From Tannerella sp. (GTDB lineage Bacteria; Bacteroidota; Bacteroidia; Bacteroidales; Tannerellaceae): 42,288 bases of DNA. The notes under the pieces are model-generated. The model did not search any database and was not told the origin of the DNA. It saw only the letters and a program-made list of their open reading frames with translations. Both the position numbers and the translations under genes were made by a program. The stretch spans positions 1 to 42,288 of the forward strand of contig JAITVS010000022.1 in NCBI GenBank assembly GCA_031285685.1, given 5' to 3'. This document shows, in pieces, positions 15,958-24,402 of this stretch. Positions within the stretch are counted from its first letter, which is position 1, and each line of letters starts with the position of its first letter.

Positions 15958-16031
15958 AGTTACAAGTTTGCCTCGCCTTCGCGTCGGCGATTTTCAATTC
16001 TACGCCCTTGCGGGCAGTTACGAGTTACAAG
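15958..16031 (-). repeat. Palindromic intergenic element, full-length copy 2 (reverse)
   Basis: Reverse complement of the element at 2681-2753 with one substitution and one added T. It is followed by further CTCGTAACT words on the + strand up to the next start at 16080. Confidence 0.85.
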
Positions 16032-16079
16032 AAATAACTACTCGTAACTCGTAACCTGTAACACCTAACTAAAAAAGAT

Positions 16080-16568
16080 ATGTTTAATTCATACGATTAT
16101 TTCGCAGAAATTTGCGCGAAGAATAAACTCACGGTTGCCGGAAACTATAAGTTTTGCCGTGTAACCGGCTTGGGAAATCTCGAAGAAGTTATCCAAAACT
16201 TCAAGCGCGAACAGGCCTACTTCTGCATCGACGATACCAACGACGGCACTACCTTTCAGGGTGCCGGCGGCGGCTACTTCGAGCGACGGATGTACATCGT
16301 CTATATTATGAAAAAATATCCGTTGAACGACATGCAGGCGCAGCATGCTGCATTGGAAGAATGCCGGCGGATATACCGCTCTGTCTGTTCAAAATTAGTT
16401 TTTGACCGCTCGCGGCTTTTAAACTCACAGATATATCTGAATACCGACCGGATACCCTACTACGAGATGGAAGGCTACGCCATTTCGGGCGTAACCGGAC
16501 TTTATACCATGATTTCGATTGACGAACCTGTAAACTTGTGCTACAATGCCAACGACTGGACAGAATAA
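16080..16568 (+). CDS. Putative tail terminator / head closure protein
   Basis: A 162-residue protein with mixed alpha/beta pattern (FNSYDYFAEICAKNKL..., then FCIDDTNDGTTFQGAGGGYFERRMYIVYIMKKY), of the size of siphophage tail terminator proteins. It overlaps the next gene by 23 bases. Role is inferred from size and order. Confidence 0.5.
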   Translation: MFNSYDYFAEICAKNKLTVAGNYKFCRVTGLGNLEEVIQNFKREQAYFCIDDTNDGTTFQGAGGGYFERRMYIVYIMKKYPLNDMQAQHAALEECRRIYRSVCSKLVFDRSRLLNSQIYLNTDRIPYYEMEGYAISGVTGLYTMISIDEPVNLCYNANDWTE

Positions 16569-16947
16569 ACCTGCCGATCAGGACGATTATATTCGTGAGT
16601 GGGCGAAAATGATGGTCAATATCTGGGTCGAAAAAATTATCCAGTATAAAGCCATTTCTTCTGGCGATCTGATGGGGTCGGTGCAGCTGTTGCCCATTTC
16701 GGCCAATAAAATAGACGTTGTCAAATTTTTGTTCAAAGAATATGGCGTGTATGTGGACAGAGGAACCGGCAAGGGAATCAAGATAGGTAACTCCGGCGAC
16801 TTGGGTTTTACTCCCACCCGAAAGGCCAAGCCTTGGTTCGATAAGAAATTTTACTATTACACCCATAAATTGGCAGAGCGACTGTCTGAAATAACCGGCA
16901 TACAACAAACACAAATCATTAAAGAGGTGCTGGAAAAGAATGGTTAA
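16546..16947 (+). CDS. Putative tail completion protein (HK97 gp10-like)
   Basis: A 133-residue protein that starts within the preceding gene. The pattern of an N-terminal helix, a VDRGTGKG segment and a TRKAKPWFDKKFYYYTHKLAERL segment is characteristic of gp10-like proteins, in which a conserved Gly loop and 'RPFL'-like region occur. It probably acts at the head-tail joint with the preceding product. Confidence 0.6.
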   Translation: MPTTGQNKPADQDDYIREWAKMMVNIWVEKIIQYKAISSGDLMGSVQLLPISANKIDVVKFLFKEYGVYVDRGTGKGIKIGNSGDLGFTPTRKAKPWFDKKFYYYTHKLAERLSEITGIQQTQIIKEVLEKNG

Positions 16948-17076
16948 TATACTAATGTGATGATGAAAAATAATCAGCACATCATCGTATCAACAAATCA
17001 GCATATTATTCTCTGTCTTTTTTATCATCTTAAAATAACATCATCTTTGCTACTCGTAACTCATAACTAAAAAAAT

Positions 17077-19317
17077 ATGAACGAACTAATCAATCAACTG
17101 CTGAAATTTGCGCAGCAGATAAAAAATGAACTGGCAACGCATGCAAATACTGCTACGCGCGTCGGAACGTGGATGGAAAATTCGACAACGACCATGAACT
17201 CGCTTCTCGAATTTCTTCAAAAATATGTAAACGAACAAATCGCAGCCGTTAATGTTAATGTACAGAAATGGAAGCCGGCCGTCGAAACGGTTGCCGCTCT
17301 TCCTATCATTTCCGACGAAGACAAAGAATACACATGGCTGTGCAGGGTAACAGAAACCAATACCGTTTATCAGTGCATTGCCTTTACCGGTAATTTTAAT
17401 CCTGCAATGTGGCTAATTTATTCTACGAATACAGATTACATTGACGAAACGGAATTAGAAGGAAGCATTACGAATCACAATGCGGATATTACGGCGCATA
17501 ACAATATAGGGAAAACCGTATCCGATATGGGTGAGGACAAAGCCAACAAAATCGTCGAGCTGGATAAAAAAATAGATTTATACGACGTGCGTCAAGAACT
17601 TAGGAACGACATTCGAGAATCTTCTGTTCTCGCCAAATTATTGGCAAATTCATTATCTTCTGTCATTGATAAAACGGATGTGCTGGATACGGTATGGTCT
17701 CAAGGAATACTTATGAGCAATGGAATTGTAAATGATGGTATTGCTGATTGGGAAACTACCGATTACATAACAAATATTAAAGCAGACGGTTATCTATATT
17801 TACGGGCATTTTTCGATAATTTAGTTCCGGCTGCTTACGCAAATATTGTGTTATATGATAAAGATAAAAATTACATAGACAGTGGTTTTATTCAAGGAGA
17901 CCGGTGTATTTGTGTGCCGGCTGATTACTTTGTCAGAATTTCGATGAAAGTTGCAACGGCAAGAGCCATATATTTCCAAGTAAGTAATCTTTCAACGGTA
18001 TTAGATGAATTTGGTAGAATTGATTCTAAAATCGATTCTATCGGTGAAAAAGCCGGCCTACTTACTAAGTTTATGGCTAACTCGGCATCGGCATATATAG
18101 AGAAAACAAATATCATACAAACAACATATACGGATGGCATTTTAATTCCGAACGGAAATGTAATTACAAGTACGACGGATTGGGAAGTAACCGATTTTAT
18201 AAAATATGATAATCCTGTTGGTTACATGTTTATCCGCACAATTTTTGACATAGGTACTTTTAATTACACCGTAAATGTTGTATTGTACGACAAGGATAAA
18301 AATGCCCTTGAATCCGCAACTGTTACCGGGGATAGGTGTATTTGCATACCTAACGGATATTTTCTGCGAATTGCGCGGAAAAAAAGCGTTAGAAGTAATA
18401 TATACTACCAGTTAGGGGGGATGAATGGCGGTAGGGGGACCATCCTACAAGAAATAGACTTTTTAAAATCAGATGTTATATCTACGTCAAACGTCTTGTG
18501 GACCGGAACGAGTATACCGGCGGGCTCCTCTTATCCCAAAAATGCTTGTAAAAATTTAGGGGCTAACTGTATAAATAAAGCTATCGGAGCATCATTTGTG
18601 AGATTTGACCCGACGCCTGTTTCTAATGCTCAGGCTGGGTACGCGGGTTTGTCCCTGTCGGCTACGGTAGCGGAGCTTGAAACTAAATTTAGACCATCCG
18701 TAACGGCAGGAACGATAACAGAATCTCAATTAGACTCTTGGAAACAAGCAAGCTATGAAAATGTCATCCTTCCATATCTCGATACGGTTGATACAATTGT
18801 TATTGACCATGGGTATAACGACAGGTACGAATTGGATAATGTTGTGGCAGCAGGAAAAGATGCTATTGATTGGTCAAGCAGAGATAGGCTGACTTTCATT
18901 GGGGCGTTTAATTATTTGTTGGATGCTATTTGGGGCAGAAAGCCATTTATGAAGATAATAGTAGGTGGGTACTTCCAAAATACTATGAATGATGGTGTAG
19001 GTAATGATGCCCGTAATGGTGAGTATGTATGCACCGTTTTGACTTGGATAGCTGAGCATTATTCGCTCCCATTATTAAATGTATGGGATTATGCCGGTAT
19101 GGGTAAAATATATGTGCCAAATTCATCTAACTATATTAGTGATTTCAATACTAAATATGGCACTAACTATACAAAATATTCTCCCGATGCGGATGGAAAT
19201 ATAACCCGTTTTCAACTCTATTGTCCTGACACCGTTCATCCATTTTCCGATTTAACAGGAAACTCTAATAAAATTTTAGATAAAGTTTTCACAAAACTAT
19301 TGCGAGATTTATTGTAA
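17077..19317 (+). CDS. Receptor-binding tail protein with SGNH esterase domain
   Basis: A 746-residue protein. Residues 1-180 form a helical attachment region. Two homologous modules follow, about 183-310 and 327-448, each with the pattern LL...NS(L/A)S, DWE(T/V)TD(Y/F)I, VLYDKDKN and GDRCIC(V/I)P. Residues 474-746 form an SGNH/GDSL hydrolase: Ser479 in GTSIPAG, HGYND (block III, usual GxND) and Asp718-His721 in PDTVHP. The domain probably removes acyl groups from surface or capsule sugars during adsorption, and the repeat modules may bind sugar. Its AT-rich sequence differs from the flanking structural genes, as usual for exchanged host-range genes. Confidence 0.85.
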   Translation: MNELINQLLKFAQQIKNELATHANTATRVGTWMENSTTTMNSLLEFLQKYVNEQIAAVNVNVQKWKPAVETVAALPIISDEDKEYTWLCRVTETNTVYQCIAFTGNFNPAMWLIYSTNTDYIDETELEGSITNHNADITAHNNIGKTVSDMGEDKANKIVELDKKIDLYDVRQELRNDIRESSVLAKLLANSLSSVIDKTDVLDTVWSQGILMSNGIVNDGIADWETTDYITNIKADGYLYLRAFFDNLVPAAYANIVLYDKDKNYIDSGFIQGDRCICVPADYFVRISMKVATARAIYFQVSNLSTVLDEFGRIDSKIDSIGEKAGLLTKFMANSASAYIEKTNIIQTTYTDGILIPNGNVITSTTDWEVTDFIKYDNPVGYMFIRTIFDIGTFNYTVNVVLYDKDKNALESATVTGDRCICIPNGYFLRIARKKSVRSNIYYQLGGMNGGRGTILQEIDFLKSDVISTSNVLWTGTSIPAGSSYPKNACKNLGANCINKAIGASFVRFDPTPVSNAQAGYAGLSLSATVAELETKFRPSVTAGTITESQLDSWKQASYENVILPYLDTVDTIVIDHGYNDRYELDNVVAAGKDAIDWSSRDRLTFIGAFNYLLDAIWGRKPFMKIIVGGYFQNTMNDGVGNDARNGEYVCTVLTWIAEHYSLPLLNVWDYAGMGKIYVPNSSNYISDFNTKYGTNYTKYSPDADGNITRFQLYCPDTVHPFSDLTGNSNKILDKVFTKLLRDLL

Positions 19318-19367
19318 AAAATTATATCAATGAATGTTACGTTTTATCCAAATAAAATTTAGATTCT

Positions 19368-19862
19368 ATGGAAAAATTTATCAAACTAATAGGCTGTATG
19401 TCATTCGGTGTAATATCGGCTGCATTTAAGGCCGTTTATCCGTTAGTTATACTTAGCCTGCTGTTTGTAATTGCAGACTGTATCAGCGCATGGAGATTGT
19501 CTCGGCGAGTGAAAAAACATCAATGCACGAATGCTGCCGGAACGAAATCGGCGAGCGGGAAGTTTAAATCAAGGGCATTGGGTCGAACAGTGTTTGAACT
19601 CATTATTATTATTCCAACAGGACTGATGCTCGCCTACTGGACACAGGAATATCTACTAACCGGTCTTGGTGTTCCACTCACGAAAATATTTGCTGGAATT
19701 GTTATTTTTTGGCAACTGTGGAGCATTCTCGAAAACGAAAGCAGTTGCAGCCATGCAAAATGGGCAAGATTGCTTCAAAAGATACTGATTGACAAAACCG
19801 AAAGGCATTTGGATATTGATTTGTCGGATTTAAAGAAAGGAGAAAAAGATGAAACTTACTAA
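19368..19862 (+). CDS. Holin
   Basis: A 164-residue membrane protein with hydrophobic segments near residues 9-40 (VISAAFKAVYPLVILSLLFV) and 75-122, a basic loop between them and a charged C-terminal tail. This resembles the phage holin family of Bacteroidetes phages. It would form lesions in the inner membrane. The next gene, a peptidoglycan enzyme, overlaps it by 14 bases, giving a standard lysis cassette. Confidence 0.8.
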   Translation: MEKFIKLIGCMSFGVISAAFKAVYPLVILSLLFVIADCISAWRLSRRVKKHQCTNAAGTKSASGKFKSRALGRTVFELIIIIPTGLMLAYWTQEYLLTGLGVPLTKIFAGIVIFWQLWSILENESSCSHAKWARLLQKILIDKTERHLDIDLSDLKKGEKDETY

Positions 19863-20280
19863 AAACTTTCAGCTCGAAGAATTTTTGAGAAGTGGGACGG
19901 CTATACTTCGTAATTACTCAGAGCAGTTTCGCCCACCGGATAATATTGTTTCAAATTTGCAAATTTTGGCAACCGAACTTCAAAAAGTGCGCGATTTGGT
20001 AGGGGAACCAATGCCGGTTACAAGTGGATGGAGATGCAACCGATTGAACAAACAGGTAGGCGGAAGTTCTACATCTGCACACCTCGAGGGGTTAGCTGCA
20101 GATGTGAATATGGGTAGTAAAGAAAAAAATGAAGCATTATTCGAGTTCGTATCCAAATTGGTAAAATCGGGAAAATTGAAAATTGACCAACTAATAAACG
20201 AATATGACTATTCATGGATACACTTCGGATACCGCGATAAGGAAGCAAATTACAGAAATCAAATTTTTAATGTGAAATGA
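19849..20280 (+). CDS. Endolysin, peptidase M15 type
   Basis: A 143-residue enzyme of the VanY/M15A (D-Ala-D-Ala carboxypeptidase-like) fold that would cut peptidoglycan cross-links. The zinc ligands are visible: His78 and Asp85 in SAHLEGLAAD and His125 in SWIHFGY. The family's PVTSGWR segment is present at 56-62. It has no signal peptide, in line with holin-dependent release. Length is typical. Confidence 0.92.
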   Translation: MKLTKNFQLEEFLRSGTAILRNYSEQFRPPDNIVSNLQILATELQKVRDLVGEPMPVTSGWRCNRLNKQVGGSSTSAHLEGLAADVNMGSKEKNEALFEFVSKLVKSGKLKIDQLINEYDYSWIHFGYRDKEANYRNQIFNVK

Positions 20281-20412
20281 ACGATAACAAAAAATACTGC
20301 TGTTTTTGCGCATTTCTTTCTCAACATGGAAAAGTGGGGCGAGTATTTGGAATTTGACAAGTAACCGGTAGAGTAAAAAATAAAAGTGATTTAACTTGTA
20401 AATATTTTAAAG

Positions 20413-20841
20413 ATGAAACAGAGGGGTAAATTCGATTGGATTGATTGGATATTAATAATAATTTGTTTTGGCGGTTTTATATTATTAATGCTCACGACAG
20501 GATGCTCAAAAAATATATATGTGCCGGTCGAATCAGTAAATAAAGACAGCATCTATATTAACGAGATAAGACATGATAGTATCTATTATAGAGATAGCAT
20601 ATATGTATATAATTCTCCTGATTCTATACATGTTGAGAAGTACGTGTATAGAAATAAGTACTTTTCTATACACGACACAACTTCTATAATAAAAATAGAT
20701 AGCATCCGAGTACCTTACCCTGTGGATGTGATAAAAGAGGTGAATGTCATTACCGGATTTCAGAATTTTCAGATGTGGACAGGCCGTATATTAGGCCTTA
20801 TTCTAATTTTATGGGTATTTTTTAGAATAAGGAAAAAATAA
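20413..20841 (+). CDS. One-piece spanin (u-spanin), putative
   Basis: A 142-residue protein with an N-terminal hydrophobic stretch ending in a lipobox LTTGC (lipidated Cys31), a periplasmic part of about 85 residues full of Asp-Ser-Ile-Tyr repeats, and a C-terminal membrane helix (about 117-136) followed by RIRKK. An outer-membrane lipid anchor plus an inner-membrane helix in one protein is the u-spanin architecture, which fuses the two membranes in the last step of lysis. It follows the endolysin. Confidence 0.78.
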   Translation: MKQRGKFDWIDWILIIICFGGFILLMLTTGCSKNIYVPVESVNKDSIYINEIRHDSIYYRDSIYVYNSPDSIHVEKYVYRNKYFSIHDTTSIIKIDSIRVPYPVDVIKEVNVITGFQNFQMWTGRILGLILILWVFFRIRKK

Positions 20842-20888
20842 GTCTAATAACCTGCTTTTTTCTTCATATTGTTTTTTTTAGTTAGCTT

Positions 20889-20925
20889 GCAACTCCTGCC
20901 CAAACGATGGGTGGGAGTTTTGTTT
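20889..20925 (+). terminator. Terminator after the lysis cassette
   Basis: AACTCCTGCCCA pairs with TGGGTGGGAGTT (two G-U pairs) and is followed by TTG-TTT. It ends the lysis transcript just before the convergent regulator gene at 20931. Confidence 0.75.
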
Positions 20926-20930
20926 ATACC

Positions 20931-21188
20931 TTATTCTACTTTTAATTTTATATCCTTTCCGCAATGTGGGCATGTAATAGTAGATTCTTCTACTTCATTG
21001 TTCGGTTTATCGAATAGTTCGGTAATATCGCAACCAATAGCTTTGGAGATTTTATACAAAGTGTCAATACTATTTTTACTACCTTGTGTTATGTAATAAT
21101 GTATTGTTTGCCTGCTTACACCAATAATTTCAGCCAGCTCTGAAATACCGACGCCACTATCTTTTACAACTGCTTTTAAATCTTTCAT
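20931..21188 (-). CDS. XRE-type regulator with a CxxC tail
   Basis: An 85-residue DNA-binding protein. Residues 12-50 are a Cro/CI-type helix-turn-helix (VGISELAEIIGVSRQTIHYYI). The C-terminus holds CPHC (73-76), half of a zinc site that may pair in a dimer. It is divergent to the cargo operon starting at 21307 and probably represses it and itself through the palindromes in the shared 118-bp gap. Confidence 0.85.
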   Translation of the reverse strand: MKDLKAVVKDSGVGISELAEIIGVSRQTIHYYITQGSKNSIDTLYKISKAIGCDITELFDKPNNEVEESTITCPHCGKDIKLKVE

Positions 21189-21210
21189 AATGTATGATAT
21201 TTATATTTCA

Positions 21211-21304
21211 CAAATATACGCAAATGTAGTACATTTATTTTACATATTATATTTATTTAACTATAAATGTATGCATGATGTAAACAATATATATTACATT
21301 TGCG
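21211..21304. promoter_or_regulatory. Divergent promoters and operators of the cargo cassette
   Basis: Two identical promoter cores face away from each other: TACATTTGCG at 21295-21304 (+) and CGCAAATGTA at 21219-21228 (its complement, for the - strand). The leftward core is part of a perfect palindrome AAATGTAGTACATTT (21222-21236). A second -7-like CAAATATA lies at 21211. The rightward box ends four bases before the ATG at 21307, so that mRNA would be nearly leaderless. Confidence 0.65.
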
Positions 21305-21306
21305 TT

Positions 21307-21660
21307 ATGAAAGTAATAGAAACGTATAATATTAATAAAAAGACAATGAGACTAATAATTTATGATTTAGAATCAAATGGTAAACTTGTTCAACTTGATG
21401 AACGCAGAAGACAATATTTTTTAGAAAAGGCATCCGAAATATCGGTATTGGCGGATGATATGAAAGTAAGTATTTGTCTTCCATTTGAAATTAGGGAAGG
21501 TAAGACATGGGTGTCTGTTTATGCTGAATGGTGTTGGAAAAGTGGTATTCCATTCAAAACATACACTTCCCATTTTGACTTTGAAACAGGATTATCTATA
21601 CCCGGTGAAGATGCAAAATGTATAGAAGATTATAAACGTGTTATATTAGATATGTTATAG
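21307..21660 (+). CDS. First gene of cargo operon, unknown function
   Basis: A 117-residue protein with a helical, charged N-terminus and a beta-rich C-terminus (TWVSVYAEWCWKSGIPFKTYTSHFDF). The ATG at 21307 is chosen because the promoter core lies just before it. One base separates it from the next gene. Family not recognised; it differs in base composition from the structural genes. Confidence 0.7.
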   Translation: MKVIETYNINKKTMRLIIYDLESNGKLVQLDERRRQYFLEKASEISVLADDMKVSICLPFEIREGKTWVSVYAEWCWKSGIPFKTYTSHFDFETGLSIPGEDAKCIEDYKRVILDML

Positions 21661-21661
21661 C

Positions 21662-22099
21662 ATGTGGCAAAAAATATTCTTTAATGTGCAAAACATACAG
21701 GCTGAAACAGCATCAGCCTGTTTAATAAAAATGCCAAACAGAAGTGAATATATAGGTTATTCGTTTTGGCATCCTAAAAAATTAGTTAGAGAACAGGGAT
21801 GTAAAGGTTACTCCTATACATTTTCTTTCACCGAAGATTTTGTCTTTCGCCTGAAAAAATACCGACATGGAAAACATAACAGGATTGATGTTATTTCCGA
21901 AACTGAAATAGGATTTAATGAAATGATGGAAGCTTTCGGAGTAACAAATGAAAATGTTAAGTTTGCAGTAGAAAGTGAAACTGACAGGCTATATGCCCAA
22001 ACTATCGAAGAAACGATTGTTGAAAAGCATAATCCTGATATAAAAGAAAAAGTGATTTCTAACGAATTAAATGAATTGAGAAAATGGAATCAAGAATAG
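21662..22099 (+). CDS. Cargo operon protein of unknown function
   Basis: A 145-residue protein with an N-terminal beta-rich half (SEYIGYSFWHPKKLVREQG...YSYTFSFTEDFVFRLKKYR) and a charged helical C-terminus. Its end overlaps the next gene by 16 bases. Not recognised. The basic surface of the first half would suit nucleic-acid contact, but this is speculation. Confidence 0.65.
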   Translation: MWQKIFFNVQNIQAETASACLIKMPNRSEYIGYSFWHPKKLVREQGCKGYSYTFSFTEDFVFRLKKYRHGKHNRIDVISETEIGFNEMMEAFGVTNENVKFAVESETDRLYAQTIEETIVEKHNPDIKEKVISNELNELRKWNQE

Positions 22100-22272
22100 C
22101 AACAAGATTTGAGATTCACGGTGATGATTCGGAAAAAAGAACATGCGAAAACTGTGTATCAAATGCCTGTAAAGAACATCTTGAGAAAACAGGAAAAAGA
22201 TTTTATTCAAAGTTCATATTCAAAGACTTTGAGGGGTATTTTCATCGTTGTGCATATCATTCGTTTGATTAA
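22084..22272 (+). CDS. Small Cys/His-rich protein, possible zinc finger
   Basis: A 62-residue protein starting within the preceding gene and ending one base before the helicase ATG. It holds CENC, a further Cys-Lys-Glu-His, and a C-terminal HRCAYH, enough ligands for one zinc site. The exact fit between its neighbours argues for a real gene, perhaps an accessory of the helicase. Confidence 0.55.
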   Translation: MESRIATRFEIHGDDSEKRTCENCVSNACKEHLEKTGKRFYSKFIFKDFEGYFHRCAYHSFD

Positions 22273-22273
22273 T

Positions 22274-23494
22274 ATGAAACAGCTCCTACAAAATCAAAAA
22301 TCAGCAATAGCGCACCTGTCAGACTGGCGGGTGGGTGCATTATTTATGGAAGCAGGAACGGCAAAAACCCGCGTTGCTGTCGAACTTGTCAATCAGGTTC
22401 CCGATATTGACTTGGTAATTTACGTTGCTCCATTAAGAACGATTAAACCACCGGACAACACGCCATCAGTTATTGATGAAGTAAACAAATGGGGTGGCTT
22501 TAAATGCCAAAATGTAGAATATATTGGCGTTGAAAGCATCAGCCAAAGCGACCGAATTTATTTACAGTTGTATAGCAAAATACGTGTTGCGTTGAATTGC
22601 TTTATAATTGTTGATGAAAGTCTTAAAATCAAGAATGCAACCGCTAAACGCACAAAGCGAATGCTTGAACTTGGCGCAATGGCTCAATACAAGTTGATTT
22701 TGAACGGTACACCACTTTCAAAAAACTTGCTTGACTTGAAACCGCAAATGGATTTTCTTTCGCATAAAATTCTAAATATGAGCGATGCAGAATTTAAGGA
22801 TACGTTCTGCGAATATACGAAAGTAACAAAGCGATTCGGTCATAAATCATATACTCGTGAGTTTATTACCGGTTATGAAAACATTGATTACTTGTATTCA
22901 CTTATCCGGCACTATATATTTGAGTGTGATTTACAACTACAAGTAAAACAGTTGTATTCGACCATCAATTACACGCTTGACGAAGAATGTAGTGAAGAAT
23001 ATTATCTGCTGAAAGAAAAATATCTCGATGACGAAACGTTGATGTGGAAAAACAATAACATTTTTCTTGAAATGACTCAAAAGATGCAGCATTCATATTG
23101 CTGTACTAAAAACAAATTTGAGGTATTAGAATGTTTATTCAAAGAGATTGACGAAAGAAGAACCATTATCTATTGCAAGTACATAGCAAGCCGCGAAGCG
23201 TGCGAAAAATGCTTTCCGAAAGCAACGGTTCTTTCCTACCAAAAGGAAAGTTTAGGATTGAACTTACAGCACTTGAATAACACGGTTTATTTTGATAAGA
23301 TTTGGGATTATGCACTTCGTATACAGGCATCTCGCCGAACATTCAGAACTGGTCAAGAACACGATTGCCAGTATTTTGATTTGACTGGAAATGTAGGACT
23401 TGAATCACTTATCGAACGAAATGTTGAAAAGAAAATCGGAATGGTTGAATACTTCAAAGGTAAGACAAAACAAGAAATTTTCAATGATTTATGA
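22274..23494 (+). CDS. SNF2-like superfamily 2 helicase/translocase
   Basis: A 406-residue DNA-dependent ATPase. Motifs in order: MEAGTAKTR (Walker A, Lys31), VAPLRTI (Ia), IIVDES (Walker B, 112-116; DES in place of DEAH/DEGH), LNGTP (III, 143-147), IIYCKY (IV) and QASRRTFRTGQ (VI, 351-361), the last typical of SNF2 proteins. The start at 22274 follows the small Cys-rich gene. It may remodel protein-DNA complexes or move along phage DNA during modification. Shorter than chromatin SNF2 enzymes, as usual for phage forms. Confidence 0.88.
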   Translation: MKQLLQNQKSAIAHLSDWRVGALFMEAGTAKTRVAVELVNQVPDIDLVIYVAPLRTIKPPDNTPSVIDEVNKWGGFKCQNVEYIGVESISQSDRIYLQLYSKIRVALNCFIIVDESLKIKNATAKRTKRMLELGAMAQYKLILNGTPLSKNLLDLKPQMDFLSHKILNMSDAEFKDTFCEYTKVTKRFGHKSYTREFITGYENIDYLYSLIRHYIFECDLQLQVKQLYSTINYTLDEECSEEYYLLKEKYLDDETLMWKNNNIFLEMTQKMQHSYCCTKNKFEVLECLFKEIDERRTIIYCKYIASREACEKCFPKATVLSYQKESLGLNLQHLNNTVYFDKIWDYALRIQASRRTFRTGQEHDCQYFDLTGNVGLESLIERNVEKKIGMVEYFKGKTKQEIFNDL

Positions 23495-23548
23495 TTTTAT
23501 TGCAAAAATAATTTGTTTTATTGCAAAAATAATTCGTATAATTGCAAA
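23495..23548 (+). repeat. Tandem 19-bp repeats between cargo genes
   Basis: TTTTATTGCAAAAATAATT occurs at 23495-23513 and 23516-23534, followed by a partial ATTGCAAA at 23541. The first copy begins right after the helicase stop codon. It may hold an internal promoter or a regulator site; none is proved. Confidence 0.7.
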
Positions 23549-23562
23549 TTAATATCAAAGTT

Positions 23563-23760
23563 ATGATAACAATTAAATGTAAAGATGAATTTATTTTTAA
23601 CGGAGTGTTGGAGCTTCTTTCCATTTATGAAGAAGTATATCAATATTCAGAAGAAAACTTAGAAATAACTATTGACGCATCCGAAGAATATATTTTTTAT
23701 GAGGGGATGTGTTTTCGATCTTGCTGGGATGTTACGGAAGTATGGAAATTATCTTTATAA
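23563..23760 (+). CDS. Small acidic protein of the cargo operon
   Basis: A 65-residue protein (MITIKCKDEFIFNGVLELL...). It is acidic with a beta-alpha pattern and ends in a Trp/Cys-rich tail. A TTG at 23542 could start it earlier, but the ATG at 23563 is preferred. Three bases separate it from the GNAT gene. Not recognised. Confidence 0.6.
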   Translation: MITIKCKDEFIFNGVLELLSIYEEVYQYSEENLEITIDASEEYIFYEGMCFRSCWDVTEVWKLSL

Positions 23761-23763
23761 AAT

Positions 23764-24402
23764 ATGCAAAATATCTTCATACTGAAAAATAAAGAAACGG
23801 ATGAAAGAGAATTCTACACAACAATCAGTGCCTTGTGTGAAGATTCTCCGCGTGATAAAATAAACGTGTCTCTTTCAACATTGCAAAAATTTAACTTCAA
23901 AACTGGATATTATGAAAATAATACCTATATAATTGAAATGGTTCAATTGAAAAAAAGGTCTGACATCTTAAAAGAAAAAGAACAACAGAAAGTAGATATA
24001 GCGCAATTTATATGGACTTCTAATATATTAGAGTATCCTGAGTATTGCGCGAAGATATTCGGAACAAGAAATATTGCCAATGAACTTGGATTGGCTATAT
24101 TTAACGATAATTGCGATGAATGGCTATTGGCTATTCAAAAAAATGAATTGCTTGGATTCTCCGGTTATGAAAAGTCGAAAGCCGTTTTTACATTCAAGAG
24201 GGCATACGTCTTTAAAGAGTATCGCCGATTCGGAATTTATCGTGAAATGTTTAAATTACGGTATCAAAGGGCTATCGAACTTGGATGTAAGACATTGCAA
24301 GCAAAAACAACGGTGATGAGCCGACAGTTATTCATTGATAATGGATTTTCAGCTCTTACGCAGTTGCCAAAAAAATATGTTTTATTTAGAAAGATTCTAT
24401 GA
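23764..24402 (+). CDS. GNAT-fold acyltransferase
   Basis: A 212-residue protein. Residues 1-65 form a small beta-rich domain (IFILKNKETDEREFYTTISALCE). Residues 80-212 look like a GNAT: strand 4 and acetyl-CoA motif A in RAYVFKEYRRFGIYREMF (146-163), then the beta5/alpha4 part LQAKTTVMSRQLFIDNGF. The DNA-modifying Mom protein of phage Mu is also a GNAT relative, and this gene lies beside DNA-associated families, so a base-modifying role is possible. A protein or small-molecule acetyltransferase cannot be excluded. It overlaps the next gene by ATGA. Confidence 0.7.
   Translation: MQNIFILKNKETDEREFYTTISALCEDSPRDKINVSLSTLQKFNFKTGYYENNTYIIEMVQLKKRSDILKEKEQQKVDIAQFIWTSNILEYPEYCAKIFGTRNIANELGLAIFNDNCDEWLLAIQKNELLGFSGYEKSKAVFTFKRAYVFKEYRRFGIYREMFKLRYQRAIELGCKTLQAKTTVMSRQLFIDNGFSALTQLPKKYVLFRKIL

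Noticed and set aside
16306..16980. 224-codon open frame on the - strand
   Set aside because: It is antisense to two tightly coupled tail genes with good protein character, and its own translation is low-complexity and lacks domain features.
20277..20357. 26-codon frame overlapping the endolysin stop by ATGA
   Set aside because: Too short, Cys-rich by chance and without support other than the overlap; left out as a gene.
20869..21096. 75-codon + strand frame
   Set aside because: It overlaps a terminator and the XRE gene on the other strand, which is clearly real.
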